Assembly (NCBI GenBank): GCA_905209865.1 | Contig: CAJLUP010000011.1 | Coordinates: forward strand, 1 to 29,098 | DNA from: an uncultured Lachnospiraceae bacterium | GTDB taxonomy: Bacteria; Bacillota; Clostridia; Lachnospirales; Lachnospiraceae | DNA length: 29,098 nucleotides | Direction of reading: 5' to 3' | Part shown: positions 22,316-29,098 of the stretch, piece after piece | How positions within the stretch are numbered: position 1 is the stretch's first letter | Layout of the letters: each line of letters begins with the position of its first letter | Notes under the pieces: model-generated | The model's input: the letters and a program-made list of their open reading frames with translations, nothing else | The model's database searches: none | What the model was told of the DNA's origin: nothing | Program-made: the position numbers and the translations under genes

Positions 22316-23701
22316 ATGTCAATCGAATATTTAGGATTAAGCAGCATCAACGGCCCGCTGATCGCGCTGGAGGGAGTACAGGATGCATTTTTCGACGAGA
22401 TTGTGGAATTCGTCGTGGACGGTACGCAGAGAAAGATTGGACGTATCGTAGAAATATATGAAGACAAAGCGGTTATTCAGGTATTTGAAGGCTCTGAAAA
22501 TATGTCGCTGAAAAATACACATACAAAATTGACAGGACATCCGATGGAGATCGCTCTTTCACCGGATATGCTCGGCAGAACGTTTAATGGGATCGGAATT
22601 CCGATCGACGGACTCGGACCTATTGCTTCGACGCTGAAAAGAGATGTGAACGGACTGCCGCTCAACCCTGTGAAAAGAGAGTACCCCCGAAACTATATCC
22701 GAACGGGAATTTCTGCAATCGACGGATTGACGACTTTGATCCGCGGACAGAAGCTTCCGATCTTTTCGGGAAACGGTCTGCCCCATGATCAGTTGGCGGC
22801 ACAGATAGTAAAGCAGGCTTCTCTCGGTGAAAATTCGGACGAAAAGTTTGCCATCGTATTTGCTGCAATGGGAGTAAAACATGACGTTGCAGATTTCTTC
22901 CGTAATACGTTTGAAGAAAGCGGGGTTGCGGATCATGTTGCGATGTTTTTGAACCTTGCAAACGATCCTGTTGTGGAACGTCTGATCACGCCGAAAGTAG
23001 CGCTGACGGCGGCAGAGTATCTGGCATTTGAACAGAATATGCACATTCTTGTAATTTTGACAGATATGACGTCCTTTGCCGAGGCGATGCGTGAAGTCTC
23101 TTCCTCAAAAGGCGAGATCCCAAGCAGAAAAGGATATCCCGGATATCTGTACAGTGAACTTGCCACGATTTATGAAAGAGCAGGTATCGTGCAGGGAGTG
23201 AATGGATCGGTTACGCAGCTTCCGATTCTTACGATGCCGAATGATGATATTACGCATCCGATCCCGGATTTGACCGGGTATATTACAGAAGGACAGATCG
23301 TGCTTGACCGTCCTCTTCACGGACAGTCAATCTATCCGCCGATCAACATCCTTCCGTCTCTGTCCCGTTTGATGAAGGACGGCATCGGAGCAGGATATAC
23401 GAGAGAAGATCATCAGGATTTGGCGAATCAGCTCTTCTCTGCGTATGCAAAAGTGGGGGATGCAAGAAATCTGGCATCTGTTATCGGTGAGGATGAATTA
23501 TCGCCGATCGATAAGAAATATCTTGAGTTTGGAAAAGAGTTTGAAGAAAAATATATCGGACAGGGAATGAATGAAAACCGAACGATAGAAGAAACTCTTG
23601 ATCTTGGATGGAAACTGCTCGGACGTCTTCCGCGAGAAGAGCTTGACCGTGTTGATACGAAGATCCTTGATAAATATTATAAACCGATTGAAGAAGAATA
23701 A
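22316..23701 (+). CDS. ntpB: V-type ATPase subunit B
   Basis: 461 residues. The non-catalytic partner of A contributes the arginine finger side of the nucleotide site. It starts MSIEYLGLSSINGPLIALEG. The P-loop is degenerate (FSGNGLPHDQLAAQI), as always in B. VILTDMTSFAEAMREVS and SSKGEIPSRKGYPGYLYSEL are signature stretches. AAGGAG precedes the ATG by ten bases, and the gene begins 15 bases after A ends. Confidence 0.96.
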   Translation: MSIEYLGLSSINGPLIALEGVQDAFFDEIVEFVVDGTQRKIGRIVEIYEDKAVIQVFEGSENMSLKNTHTKLTGHPMEIALSPDMLGRTFNGIGIPIDGLGPIASTLKRDVNGLPLNPVKREYPRNYIRTGISAIDGLTTLIRGQKLPIFSGNGLPHDQLAAQIVKQASLGENSDEKFAIVFAAMGVKHDVADFFRNTFEESGVADHVAMFLNLANDPVVERLITPKVALTAAEYLAFEQNMHILVILTDMTSFAEAMREVSSSKGEIPSRKGYPGYLYSELATIYERAGIVQGVNGSVTQLPILTMPNDDITHPIPDLTGYITEGQIVLDRPLHGQSIYPPINILPSLSRLMKDGIGAGYTREDHQDLANQLFSAYAKVGDARNLASVIGEDELSPIDKKYLEFGKEFEEKYIGQGMNENRTIEETLDLGWKLLGRLPREELDRVDTKILDKYYKPIEEE

Positions 23702-23722
23702 AAACGGGGAAGGAGGGTGTAT

Positions 23723-24352
23723 ATGGATCCGCGTACATTTCCGACAAAGGGAAACCTTATGCTGGCAAAAAATTCACTTGCGCTGGCAAAGCAGGGATAT
23801 GACCTGATGGATAAAAAGCGAAATATATTGATTCGGGAATTAATGGATCTGATCGATGAGGCGAGAACGATTCAGGAGGAAATAGATACAACATTCACTT
23901 ATGCGTACGAGTGTCTGCAAAGAGCGAATATTGAAAATGGAATCAGTAATGTAGAGATGCTTGCTTACACGGTTCCGATCGAGAATTCCATTACGATCCA
24001 GACGCGCAGTATAATGGGAACGGAAATTCCTCATGTCAAATATATGCCTGACGCCGGACAGCCGACTTATTCGTTCAGCACAACCCGTGAGTCTATCGAC
24101 AAGGCGCGAGAAGCTTTCCGCAGAGTGAAAGATCTGACTGTGAAATTATCCATGGTGGAAAACGCCGCGTATCGACTTGCGGGAAATATCAAAAAGACGC
24201 AGAAGCGTGCAAACGCATTGCAGAATATAACAATTCCGATGTATACTTCACTTGTATATACGATTACGAACGCATTGGAAGAAAAAGAGCGTGAAGAATT
24301 TACCCGTTTGAAAGTGATTAAACGGATGAAGACAAAGAAACAAGGTGGCTGA
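23723..24352 (+). CDS. ntpD: V-type ATPase subunit D (central shaft)
   Basis: 209 residues from the ATG at 23723; GGAGGG ends five bases upstream, and the in-frame GTG at 23717 overlaps that site. The protein is a long antiparallel coiled coil. FPTKGNLMLAKNSLALAKQG at the start is the family signature, KKRNILIRELMDLI is the N-terminal helix, and a basic C-terminus (RLKVIKRMKTKKQGG) inserts in the A3B3 hexamer. It is the last subunit gene of the operon. Confidence 0.95.
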   Translation: MDPRTFPTKGNLMLAKNSLALAKQGYDLMDKKRNILIRELMDLIDEARTIQEEIDTTFTYAYECLQRANIENGISNVEMLAYTVPIENSITIQTRSIMGTEIPHVKYMPDAGQPTYSFSTTRESIDKAREAFRRVKDLTVKLSMVENAAYRLAGNIKKTQKRANALQNITIPMYTSLVYTITNALEEKEREEFTRLKVIKRMKTKKQGG

Positions 24353-24396
24353 GAAACCTTACTGATCTTTCAGTATGTCTGTTTGAAAGGGAACAT

Positions 24397-25338
24397 ATGA
24401 ATGATGTAAATGGAAAAAAAGTTGATAAAAAAACGGCAGGAAAATTTAAAAACTGGAAGACTGCTTTGGGTATGGAGCTGCGGGAACATAAAAGTTCTGC
24501 GATCGTATATTTTACACTGCGGGCGCTTGTGATCATTATGCTTGTGCTCCAGCTTTTGAATCGGAATTATGAAAATGTATTTTTGTGCATTCTTACGCTT
24601 CTTTTGCTGGTGATTCCGAGCCTGGCGCAGATTACATTTAAGGTGGAACTTCCGACGGCGTTGGAGATCATTATTCTTGTGTTTATTTTTTCGGCGGAGA
24701 TCCTTGGAGAGATCAGTGAGTTTTATCTTGTATTTCCGTTTTGGGATACGGTCTTACATACGCTGAATGGTTTTCTTGCGGCGGCGATCGGATTCTCCCT
24801 TGTCGATCTTCTTAACAGAAGCGACAGAACTGTTTTTACGTTATCGCCTCTTTTTACGGCAATCGTAGCGTTTTGTTTTTCCATGACGATTGGAGTTGTC
24901 TGGGAGTTTTTTGAATTTGGAATGGATATGATCATGGGACTTGATATGCAGAAAGACACGGTGATCCATACGATTCGTTCGGTAATGCTCGATCCCGGCG
25001 GACATAATGTGCCGTATACGATTCAGAATATAACGGATGTAGTAGTGAACGGGCAGTCACTTGGACTGAGCGGATATCTTGATATCGGACTTCTTGATAC
25101 GATGCAGGACCTGATCGTTAATTTTATCGGCGCGGCTGTTTTCTCTGTACTTGGATTTTTCTATGTGAAGACGAGAGGTAAAGGAAAAGTTGCCGGAAGC
25201 TTTATTCCGAGAAGGAAAGATCATGACAGAGACTTCTTAAGGATCGCAAGAGAATCTGCTCAAAACGAGGAAGGCAGGAAAGAAGAGAGCGTGCAGCGGG
25301 AAGACGGACGGGACGGAAGCCGGAAAGAGACGCAGTAA
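24397..25338 (+). CDS. DUF2238/YjdF-like integral membrane protein
   Basis: 313 residues; a GAAAGGGA site precedes the ATG, 44 bases after subunit D, so it is probably read through from the V-ATPase operon. Six membrane helices are visible (about 38-54, 60-78, 87-106, 122-140, 152-170, 238-256). Polar motifs repeat the DUF2238/YjdF pattern: WDTVLHTLNGF (116-126), GVVWEFFEFGMD (166-177) and DTMQDLIVNFIGA (234-246). Acidic and His residues in the membrane plane suggest metal or proton handling, but no function is known. The last 50 residues are hydrophilic and highly charged, probably cytoplasmic and disordered. A strong terminator at 25538 follows. Confidence 0.8.
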   Translation: MNDVNGKKVDKKTAGKFKNWKTALGMELREHKSSAIVYFTLRALVIIMLVLQLLNRNYENVFLCILTLLLLVIPSLAQITFKVELPTALEIIILVFIFSAEILGEISEFYLVFPFWDTVLHTLNGFLAAAIGFSLVDLLNRSDRTVFTLSPLFTAIVAFCFSMTIGVVWEFFEFGMDMIMGLDMQKDTVIHTIRSVMLDPGGHNVPYTIQNITDVVVNGQSLGLSGYLDIGLLDTMQDLIVNFIGAAVFSVLGFFYVKTRGKGKVAGSFIPRRKDHDRDFLRIARESAQNEEGRKEESVQREDGRDGSRKETQ

Positions 25339-25403
25339 AGAGTGATTTTGAGCAGTCAGTCAGTACAATAGATGTGGTTTTATAAACATTATGATGGAAA
25401 CAA

Positions 25404-25437
25404 GTCTATTTTTGACAATGTTTGTTAAAAAATAGAC
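25404..25437. repeat. Perfect 10-bp inverted repeat
   Basis: GTCTATTTTT (25404-25413) and AAAAATAGAC (25428-25437) with ACA/TGT continuing the symmetry inside the 14-base loop. No T-run follows on either strand. It lies between the membrane-protein stop and the terminator, so a 3'-end stabiliser or a protein site are the options. The rest of 25339-25640 is AT-rich, and I see only this and the terminator. Confidence 0.55.
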
Positions 25438-25537
25438 ATGCAGATTATGCAATACGACAAAAAATACGGAGAAAACGGGAAGTTTATCGTGCAGAAATTT
25501 CGATAATTTACAAAAAATAAATATTGTAAAAAAAGAG

Positions 25538-25571
25538 GGATGAAAAATGAATAAAATTTCATCCTTTTTTT
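25538..25571 (+). terminator. Rho-independent terminator ending the V-ATPase unit
   Basis: GGATGAAA (25538-25545) pairs perfectly with TTTCATCC (25557-25564) across 11 bases, then T7. It separates the V-type from the F-type transcription unit. Confidence 0.85.
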
Positions 25572-25640
25572 ATGTTTTGAGATAGCAAAATGAAAGAAAA
25601 AAATGGATTTTTTTTGGATGTGGATAAAAAAATGGAAATA

Positions 25641-25669
25641 TTGACAAAAAGATTCTTCGGGTGTAATGT
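25641..25669 (+). promoter_or_regulatory. F-type ATPase operon promoter
   Basis: Perfect TTGACA (25641-25646), 17 bases, TAATGT (25664-25669). The start would be near 25676, giving a leader of about 200 bases before atpB. Confidence 0.75.
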
Positions 25670-25675
25670 TTTATT

Positions 25676-25884
25676 CGACTTTTAGGAAAGCCGGGAAACA
25701 CAAGAAAACGGCTTGCGCCGGAAGCGGCTGATACCTAGGAGACGCAAGGATTACAGGGGTTCGAAGAGGAACGGTTCTCAACAGGCAGGAGCTCTTTTTT
25801 TATGCCCAAAAAGAACGGAAAATAAGAAGCCTGTAAAAAACGAAAAAAGGAGGGAGCAATACGGGAGATCTGACAGAAACATTG
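25676..25884 (+). promoter_or_regulatory. Structured 5' leader of the F-ATPase operon
   Basis: CTTGCG (25712-25717) pairs with CGCAAG (25743-25748) and encloses a tight hairpin CCG-GAAG-CGG (25718-25727). AAGCCG (25688-25693) can instead pair with CGGCTT (25709-25714), so the two stems exclude each other. Further on, GTTC-GAAGAG-GAAC is a small hairpin, and a T7 tract follows at 25795-25801, although the stem before it is weak. The layout suggests an attenuator or riboswitch-like leader, but I match it to no known class. A strong AAAGGAGGG site sits at 25846-25854. Confidence 0.4.
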
Positions 25885-26541
25885 ATGGACGAGCTGAACT
25901 GCGAGACTGTTCTGAGACTTCCTATATTAGGAGATATTTCAGAATCGGTTGTCGTTACATGGATTATTATGGCGTTTCTGGTTCTTTTGTCTGTCATATT
26001 AGTAAGAAATCTTAAAGTTGAAAATCCCGGAAAAGTGCAGCTTGCACTGGAGGCAATGATCGGCTGGGCGCAGGATTTCTTTGAAGGAATCATCGGCAAA
26101 GAAAATAAAGCCTATGTGCCGTATTTGATTACAGTGCTTCTTTATCTGGCAGTGTCAAACACGATCGGTCTGTTCGGTTTTAAACCGCCGACAAAAGATC
26201 TGAACGTGACGGCGGCGCTGGCGATCATGAGTATGTGTGTCATTGAATTTTCGGGAATTCACAAAAACGGAGTAGTCCACTGGATGAAACATTTTGCAAA
26301 GCCGGTTCCGGTTGTGGCGCCGATTACGGTGCTGGAAATTGTGATTCGGCCGTTGTCGCTGTGTATGCGGCTTTTTGGAAATATGTTGGCGGGATTTGTG
26401 GTGCTGGAGCTTTTGAAATTTTTCGTGCCGCTTATTTGCCCGATCCCGGTAAGTTTCTATTTTGATATCTTTGACGGGCTTCTTCAGGCATATGTATTTG
26501 TATTCCTGACAGCGTTATTTATGACGGAGGAAATGGAGTAA
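25885..26541 (+). CDS. atpB: F-type ATP synthase subunit a
   Basis: 218 residues from the ATG at 25885 (MDELNCETV). The start is uncertain: the strong AAAGGAGGG ends 30 bases upstream, and no ATG, GTG or TTG lies in frame near it; an in-frame TTG at 25882 is the only close alternative. Five or six membrane helices follow. The essential arginine is Arg162 in RPLSLCMRLFGNMLAG, which faces the c-ring. VSNTIGLFGFKPPTKDLN is the conserved loop before it. This is the first gene of the standard a-c-b-delta-alpha order. Confidence 0.94.
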   Translation: MDELNCETVLRLPILGDISESVVVTWIIMAFLVLLSVILVRNLKVENPGKVQLALEAMIGWAQDFFEGIIGKENKAYVPYLITVLLYLAVSNTIGLFGFKPPTKDLNVTAALAIMSMCVIEFSGIHKNGVVHWMKHFAKPVPVVAPITVLEIVIRPLSLCMRLFGNMLAGFVVLELLKFFVPLICPIPVSFYFDIFDGLLQAYVFVFLTALFMTEEME

Positions 26542-26690
26542 TTCCGAAAAGGAAGAGAAAAAAACAGAAACAGAAGATAGAAATAATGAAATTCTGCATG
26601 TACAAGGCTGCGCAATAGTTTGGCAAGTTCAGGAAATGCAGGAAAGTACGAAAGAATCAAAAAATATCAAAGAATAAAGGAGAACATGAA

Positions 26691-26915
26691 ATGGAAGCAA
26701 TTATAGCAATCGGAGCAGCAGTAGCAGTTTTGACAGGTATCGGAGCAGGTGTTGGTATCGGAATCGCAACAGGAAAAGCAGCAGAAGCAATCGCAAGACA
26801 GCCGGAAGCAGAAAGCAAGATCAGTAAAAACCTGATCCTTGGATGTGCGCTTGCAGAGGCAACAGCTATTTACGGATTTATCATCGGAATTTTGATCATC
26901 ATCCTTCTTGGTTAA
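26691..26915 (+). CDS. atpE: F-type ATP synthase subunit c
   Basis: 74 residues forming the two-helix hairpin of the rotor ring. The loop ARQPEAE (35-41) is standard. The ion-carrying Glu56 lies in ALAEATAIYGF. The sodium-site glutamine of Ilyobacter is Ile23 here and the Ser after Glu is Ala57, which points to proton coupling. AAAGGAG lies upstream. The 150 bases between atpB and atpE hold no ORF I can support. Confidence 0.95.
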   Translation: MEAIIAIGAAVAVLTGIGAGVGIGIATGKAAEAIARQPEAESKISKNLILGCALAEATAIYGFIIGILIIILLG

Positions 26916-26965
26916 TTTAGTCAGATGTTACACTGTTAAAATGACGGGAAAGGTATGGGGAAAAG

Positions 26966-27466
26966 ATGATAGAAATAAATATGAGTCTTGTCTATACAAT
27001 AATAAATGTGATTATTCTCTATCTCTTGCTGAGACATTTTCTTATTAAGCCTGTGACAGACATTATGGAGAAACGGAAACAACTGATCGCCGACGGACTG
27101 AAAAATGCTCAGAATGCACAGGATGATGCCCTTAAGATGAAACAGGAATATGAAGCGGCTTTAAACGGGGCGAAACAGGAATCGGTGCAGATTGTGGAAA
27201 ATGCCAGAAAGAGTGCGAAAGCAGAATACGATCGTATTTTGGAAGAAGCAGGGAATAAGGCAGACGGGATCATTGAGTCTGCGAAAGAGACTGTACGTAT
27301 TGAACGGGAGAAAACAATCCGTGAACTGAAAGGAGAGATCTCTGGTTTGGCAATCGCTTCAGCGGCGAAGATTGCAGGAAAGGCTCGGGATGAAGAGAGA
27401 GAGTATCAGTTGTTTGATCAGTTTCTGCAAGAAACAGGAGAGGGACATAGAGATGGAGACGAATAA
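26966..27466 (+). CDS. atpF: F-type ATP synthase subunit b
   Basis: 166 residues: one N-terminal membrane helix (about 8-27, YTIINVIILYLLLRHFLI) and then a long charged coiled coil that forms the peripheral stalk. P-V-T-D-I-M-E-K-R at 33-41 is typical of the hinge. GGGGAAAAG precedes the ATG. The end overlaps atpH by 14 bases. Confidence 0.94.
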   Translation: MIEINMSLVYTIINVIILYLLLRHFLIKPVTDIMEKRKQLIADGLKNAQNAQDDALKMKQEYEAALNGAKQESVQIVENARKSAKAEYDRILEEAGNKADGIIESAKETVRIEREKTIRELKGEISGLAIASAAKIAGKARDEEREYQLFDQFLQETGEGHRDGDE

Positions 27467-27980
27467 GAAAGTCATTTGTTCTTCTTCGGCAATGCGATAT
27501 GCGGAAGTCCTTTTTGAACTTGCGCTTCCGAAAGAAACGATTGGAAAGACGCGGGAAATTTTTTCGGAAGTACCGCAGATAACGGAGATTCTGGAGAATC
27601 CGACGATCCGTCAGGACAAGAAAGAGCAAGTGATCGACAAAGTATTTCCACAGGAAATCAGAAATTTTTTGAAGGTTGTCTGCCGTTATCAGAAGATCGA
27701 TTTGATCGAAGAGATTTTTGACGCATATGATCTGCGGACAGATGAAGAAGAGAAGATTGTAAGGGCTGTTCTTTTTTGCACTGTATTTCCAAACGAGGAG
27801 CAAAAACGAGGCATGGAGTCATTTCTCTGCCGGAAATATCATGCGAAGAAGGCATATATAGAGATACAAAAAGACGATTCCCTGATCGGCGGATTTGTTC
27901 TGCGGGTGGGAAGCGATGAGTATGACAGAAGTGTGAAAGGCCGTTTAGACAGATTAGAACAAAGATTACTATGGAGGTGA
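27453..27980 (+). CDS. atpH: F-type ATP synthase subunit delta
   Basis: 175 residues from the ATG at 27453, with GGAGAGGGA eight bases upstream inside atpF. The N-terminal six-helix domain contains AMRYAEVLFELAL and LENPTIRQDKKEQVIDKVF. The C-terminal part ends DSLIGGFVLRVGSDEYDRSV, the family signature. It clamps the stalk to the top of the alpha3-beta3 head. The stop falls within the ribosome site of atpA. Confidence 0.94.
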   Translation: METNKKVICSSSAMRYAEVLFELALPKETIGKTREIFSEVPQITEILENPTIRQDKKEQVIDKVFPQEIRNFLKVVCRYQKIDLIEEIFDAYDLRTDEEEKIVRAVLFCTVFPNEEQKRGMESFLCRKYHAKKAYIEIQKDDSLIGGFVLRVGSDEYDRSVKGRLDRLEQRLLWR

Positions 27981-27985
27981 GCGAG

Positions 27986-29098
27986 GTGAGTTCGATCAAC
28001 TCAAATGAAATTATTTCAATCTTAAGAGAAGAGATTGAGAATTTTGATATGATGAGCAAAGACAGCGAAGTAGGAACCGTAGTTTCCGTAGGTGACGGAA
28101 TCGCTGAAGTTTATGGGATCGACCATGCAATGTACGGAGAGATCGTTACATTTGAGAATGGTTTAAAGGGAATGGTTCAGGATATCCGCAGAAATGAGAT
28201 CGGCTGTATCCTCTTCGGAAGCGATACAAAGATCAGCGAAGGTACGAAGGTAACCCGCACAGGAAAGAGAGCGGGTGTTCCTGTTGGAGACGCTTATATA
28301 GGAAGAGTTGTGAATGCGTTAGGAGAGCCGATCGACGGGAAAGGTGGAATTGAAGCTGATGATTACCGCCCGATCGAGCAGGAAGCGCCGGGGATCGTTG
28401 ACAGAAAATCGGTCAGTGTTCCAATGGAGACAGGAATTCTTTCTATTGATGCTATGTTTCCGATCGGAAGAGGACAAAGAGAGCTGATCATCGGAGACAG
28501 ACAGACCGGAAAGACGTCGATCGCGCTTGATACGATCTTGAATCAGAAAGGGAAAGATGTGATCTGTGTCTATGTTGCTGTCGGACAGAAAGCATCTACA
28601 GTGGCAAAGGTTGTCAATACATTGAAAACAAACGGAGCGTTTGACTATACGATTGTTGTGTCATCGACAGCGAGCGACTGTGCGCCGCTTCAATATATTG
28701 CTCCGTATGCAGGAACTGCAATGGCAGAATATTTTATGTATAAAGGAAAAGACGTCTTGATCGTGTACGATGATCTGTCAAAACATGCGGTCGCTTACAG
28801 AGCGCTTTCCCTTTTGCTTGGACGTTCTCCGGGACGAGAGGCTTATCCGGGAGACGTATTTTATCTTCATTCAAGACTGTTGGAACGTTCCAGCAGACTG
28901 AGTGATGAGAACGGCGGCGGTTCGATCACAGCCTTGCCAATTATTGAGACACAGGCAGGAGACGTATCTGCATATATTCCGACAAATGTTATTTCGATCA
29001 CAGATGGACAGATCTTTCTGGAGAGCGGATTGTTTGCCTCCGGTATGCGCCCGGCGGTAAATGTCGGTTTGTCCGTGTCCCGTGTAGGCGGCGCGGCA
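27986..29098 (+). CDS. atpA: F-type ATP synthase subunit alpha, 3' end cut by window edge
   Basis: The GTG at 27986 is chosen because GGAGG ends eight bases upstream; an in-frame GTG at 27977 lies inside that site. The first 371 codons are present, of about 500. SSINSNEIISILREEIENFD is the N-terminal helix, VVSVGDGIAEVYG the beta-barrel domain, and the Walker A loop is GDRQTGKTS (170-178). The text stops inside the conserved NVGLSVSRVGGAA. Alpha is the regulatory nucleotide subunit. Gamma, beta and epsilon should follow outside the window. Confidence 0.97.
   Translation, partial: MSSINSNEIISILREEIENFDMMSKDSEVGTVVSVGDGIAEVYGIDHAMYGEIVTFENGLKGMVQDIRRNEIGCILFGSDTKISEGTKVTRTGKRAGVPVGDAYIGRVVNALGEPIDGKGGIEADDYRPIEQEAPGIVDRKSVSVPMETGILSIDAMFPIGRGQRELIIGDRQTGKTSIALDTILNQKGKDVICVYVAVGQKASTVAKVVNTLKTNGAFDYTIVVSSTASDCAPLQYIAPYAGTAMAEYFMYKGKDVLIVYDDLSKHAVAYRALSLLLGRSPGREAYPGDVFYLHSRLLERSSRLSDENGGGSITALPIIETQAGDVSAYIPTNVISITDGQIFLESGLFASGMRPAVNVGLSVSRVGGAA

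Noticed and set aside
25676..25801. Glycine or cobalamin riboswitch in the atpB leader
   Set aside because: Short similarities such as GAAG and CAGGCA exist, but the ordered conserved elements of either class are not present.
26691..26915. Sodium-coupled F-type c subunit
   Set aside because: The glutamine and the serine after the key Glu found in Na+ c subunits are Ile23 and Ala57, so proton coupling is more likely.
1..29098. CRISPR array
   Set aside because: I found no regularly spaced repeats of 24-40 bases. The only spaced direct repeat is the two-copy element at 15539-15596.

Overview
The window looks like a chromosome segment from a gut-type Lachnospiraceae or related Clostridia. This rests on moderate GC, AGGAGG-type ribosome binding sites, TTG and GTG starts, a secreted dockerin protein, and neighbouring V-type and F-type ATPase operons. 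The sequence alone does not fix genus or species.

Positions 1 to about 7815 are an accessory, decayed mobile region. On the minus strand sits a XRE regulator (cut by the window edge) preceded by a protein with a HEPN-like R-x4-H motif. Next come a C-terminal scrap of a P4/D5-family primase and a compact type I toxin-antitoxin locus: a holin-like toxin peptide with an antisense RNA. These are followed by an internally deleted ISLre2-type transposase, fused scraps of a MATE transporter and a MerR regulator, and a serine-recombinase scrap. The region ends with an intact two-gene DUF262 / DUF262-DUF1524 module resembling GmrSD-like (TgvAB-type) modification-dependent restriction. The right edge is sharp: the next gene, a MurR/RpiR regulator, lacks its N-terminus exactly where the island stops.

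Positions 7818 to 14700 hold that truncated regulator and a secreted transglutaminase-like protein with Ig-like, InlB-like and dockerin modules. Then come an 863-residue fusion (CoA-disulfide-reductase-like flavoprotein, rhodanese, sulfite/nitrite-reductase-like domain, two ferredoxin clusters) and a collapsed pseudogene copy of the transglutaminase-dockerin gene. A minus-strand tRNA-Lys(CTT) and a 48-residue Cys-rich ORF follow.

Positions 14801 to 25571 hold trmB (minus) and, divergently, a nine-gene V-type ATPase operon in the order G/H-like stalk, C, I, K, F, E, A, B, D. A DUF2238/YjdF-like membrane protein follows, then a strong terminator. The trmB/V-ATPase intergenic region carries three copies of AAGCTGTC, one inside the trmB promoter.

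Positions 25641 to 29098 start the F-type ATPase operon (atpB, atpE, atpF, atpH and the first 371 codons of atpA). It has a consensus-like promoter and a leader of about 200 bases with nested hairpins and a T7 tract. The two rotary ATPases are transcribed the same way, separated by one gene and a terminator. Visible c-subunit residues fit proton rather than sodium coupling in both, but this is inference.
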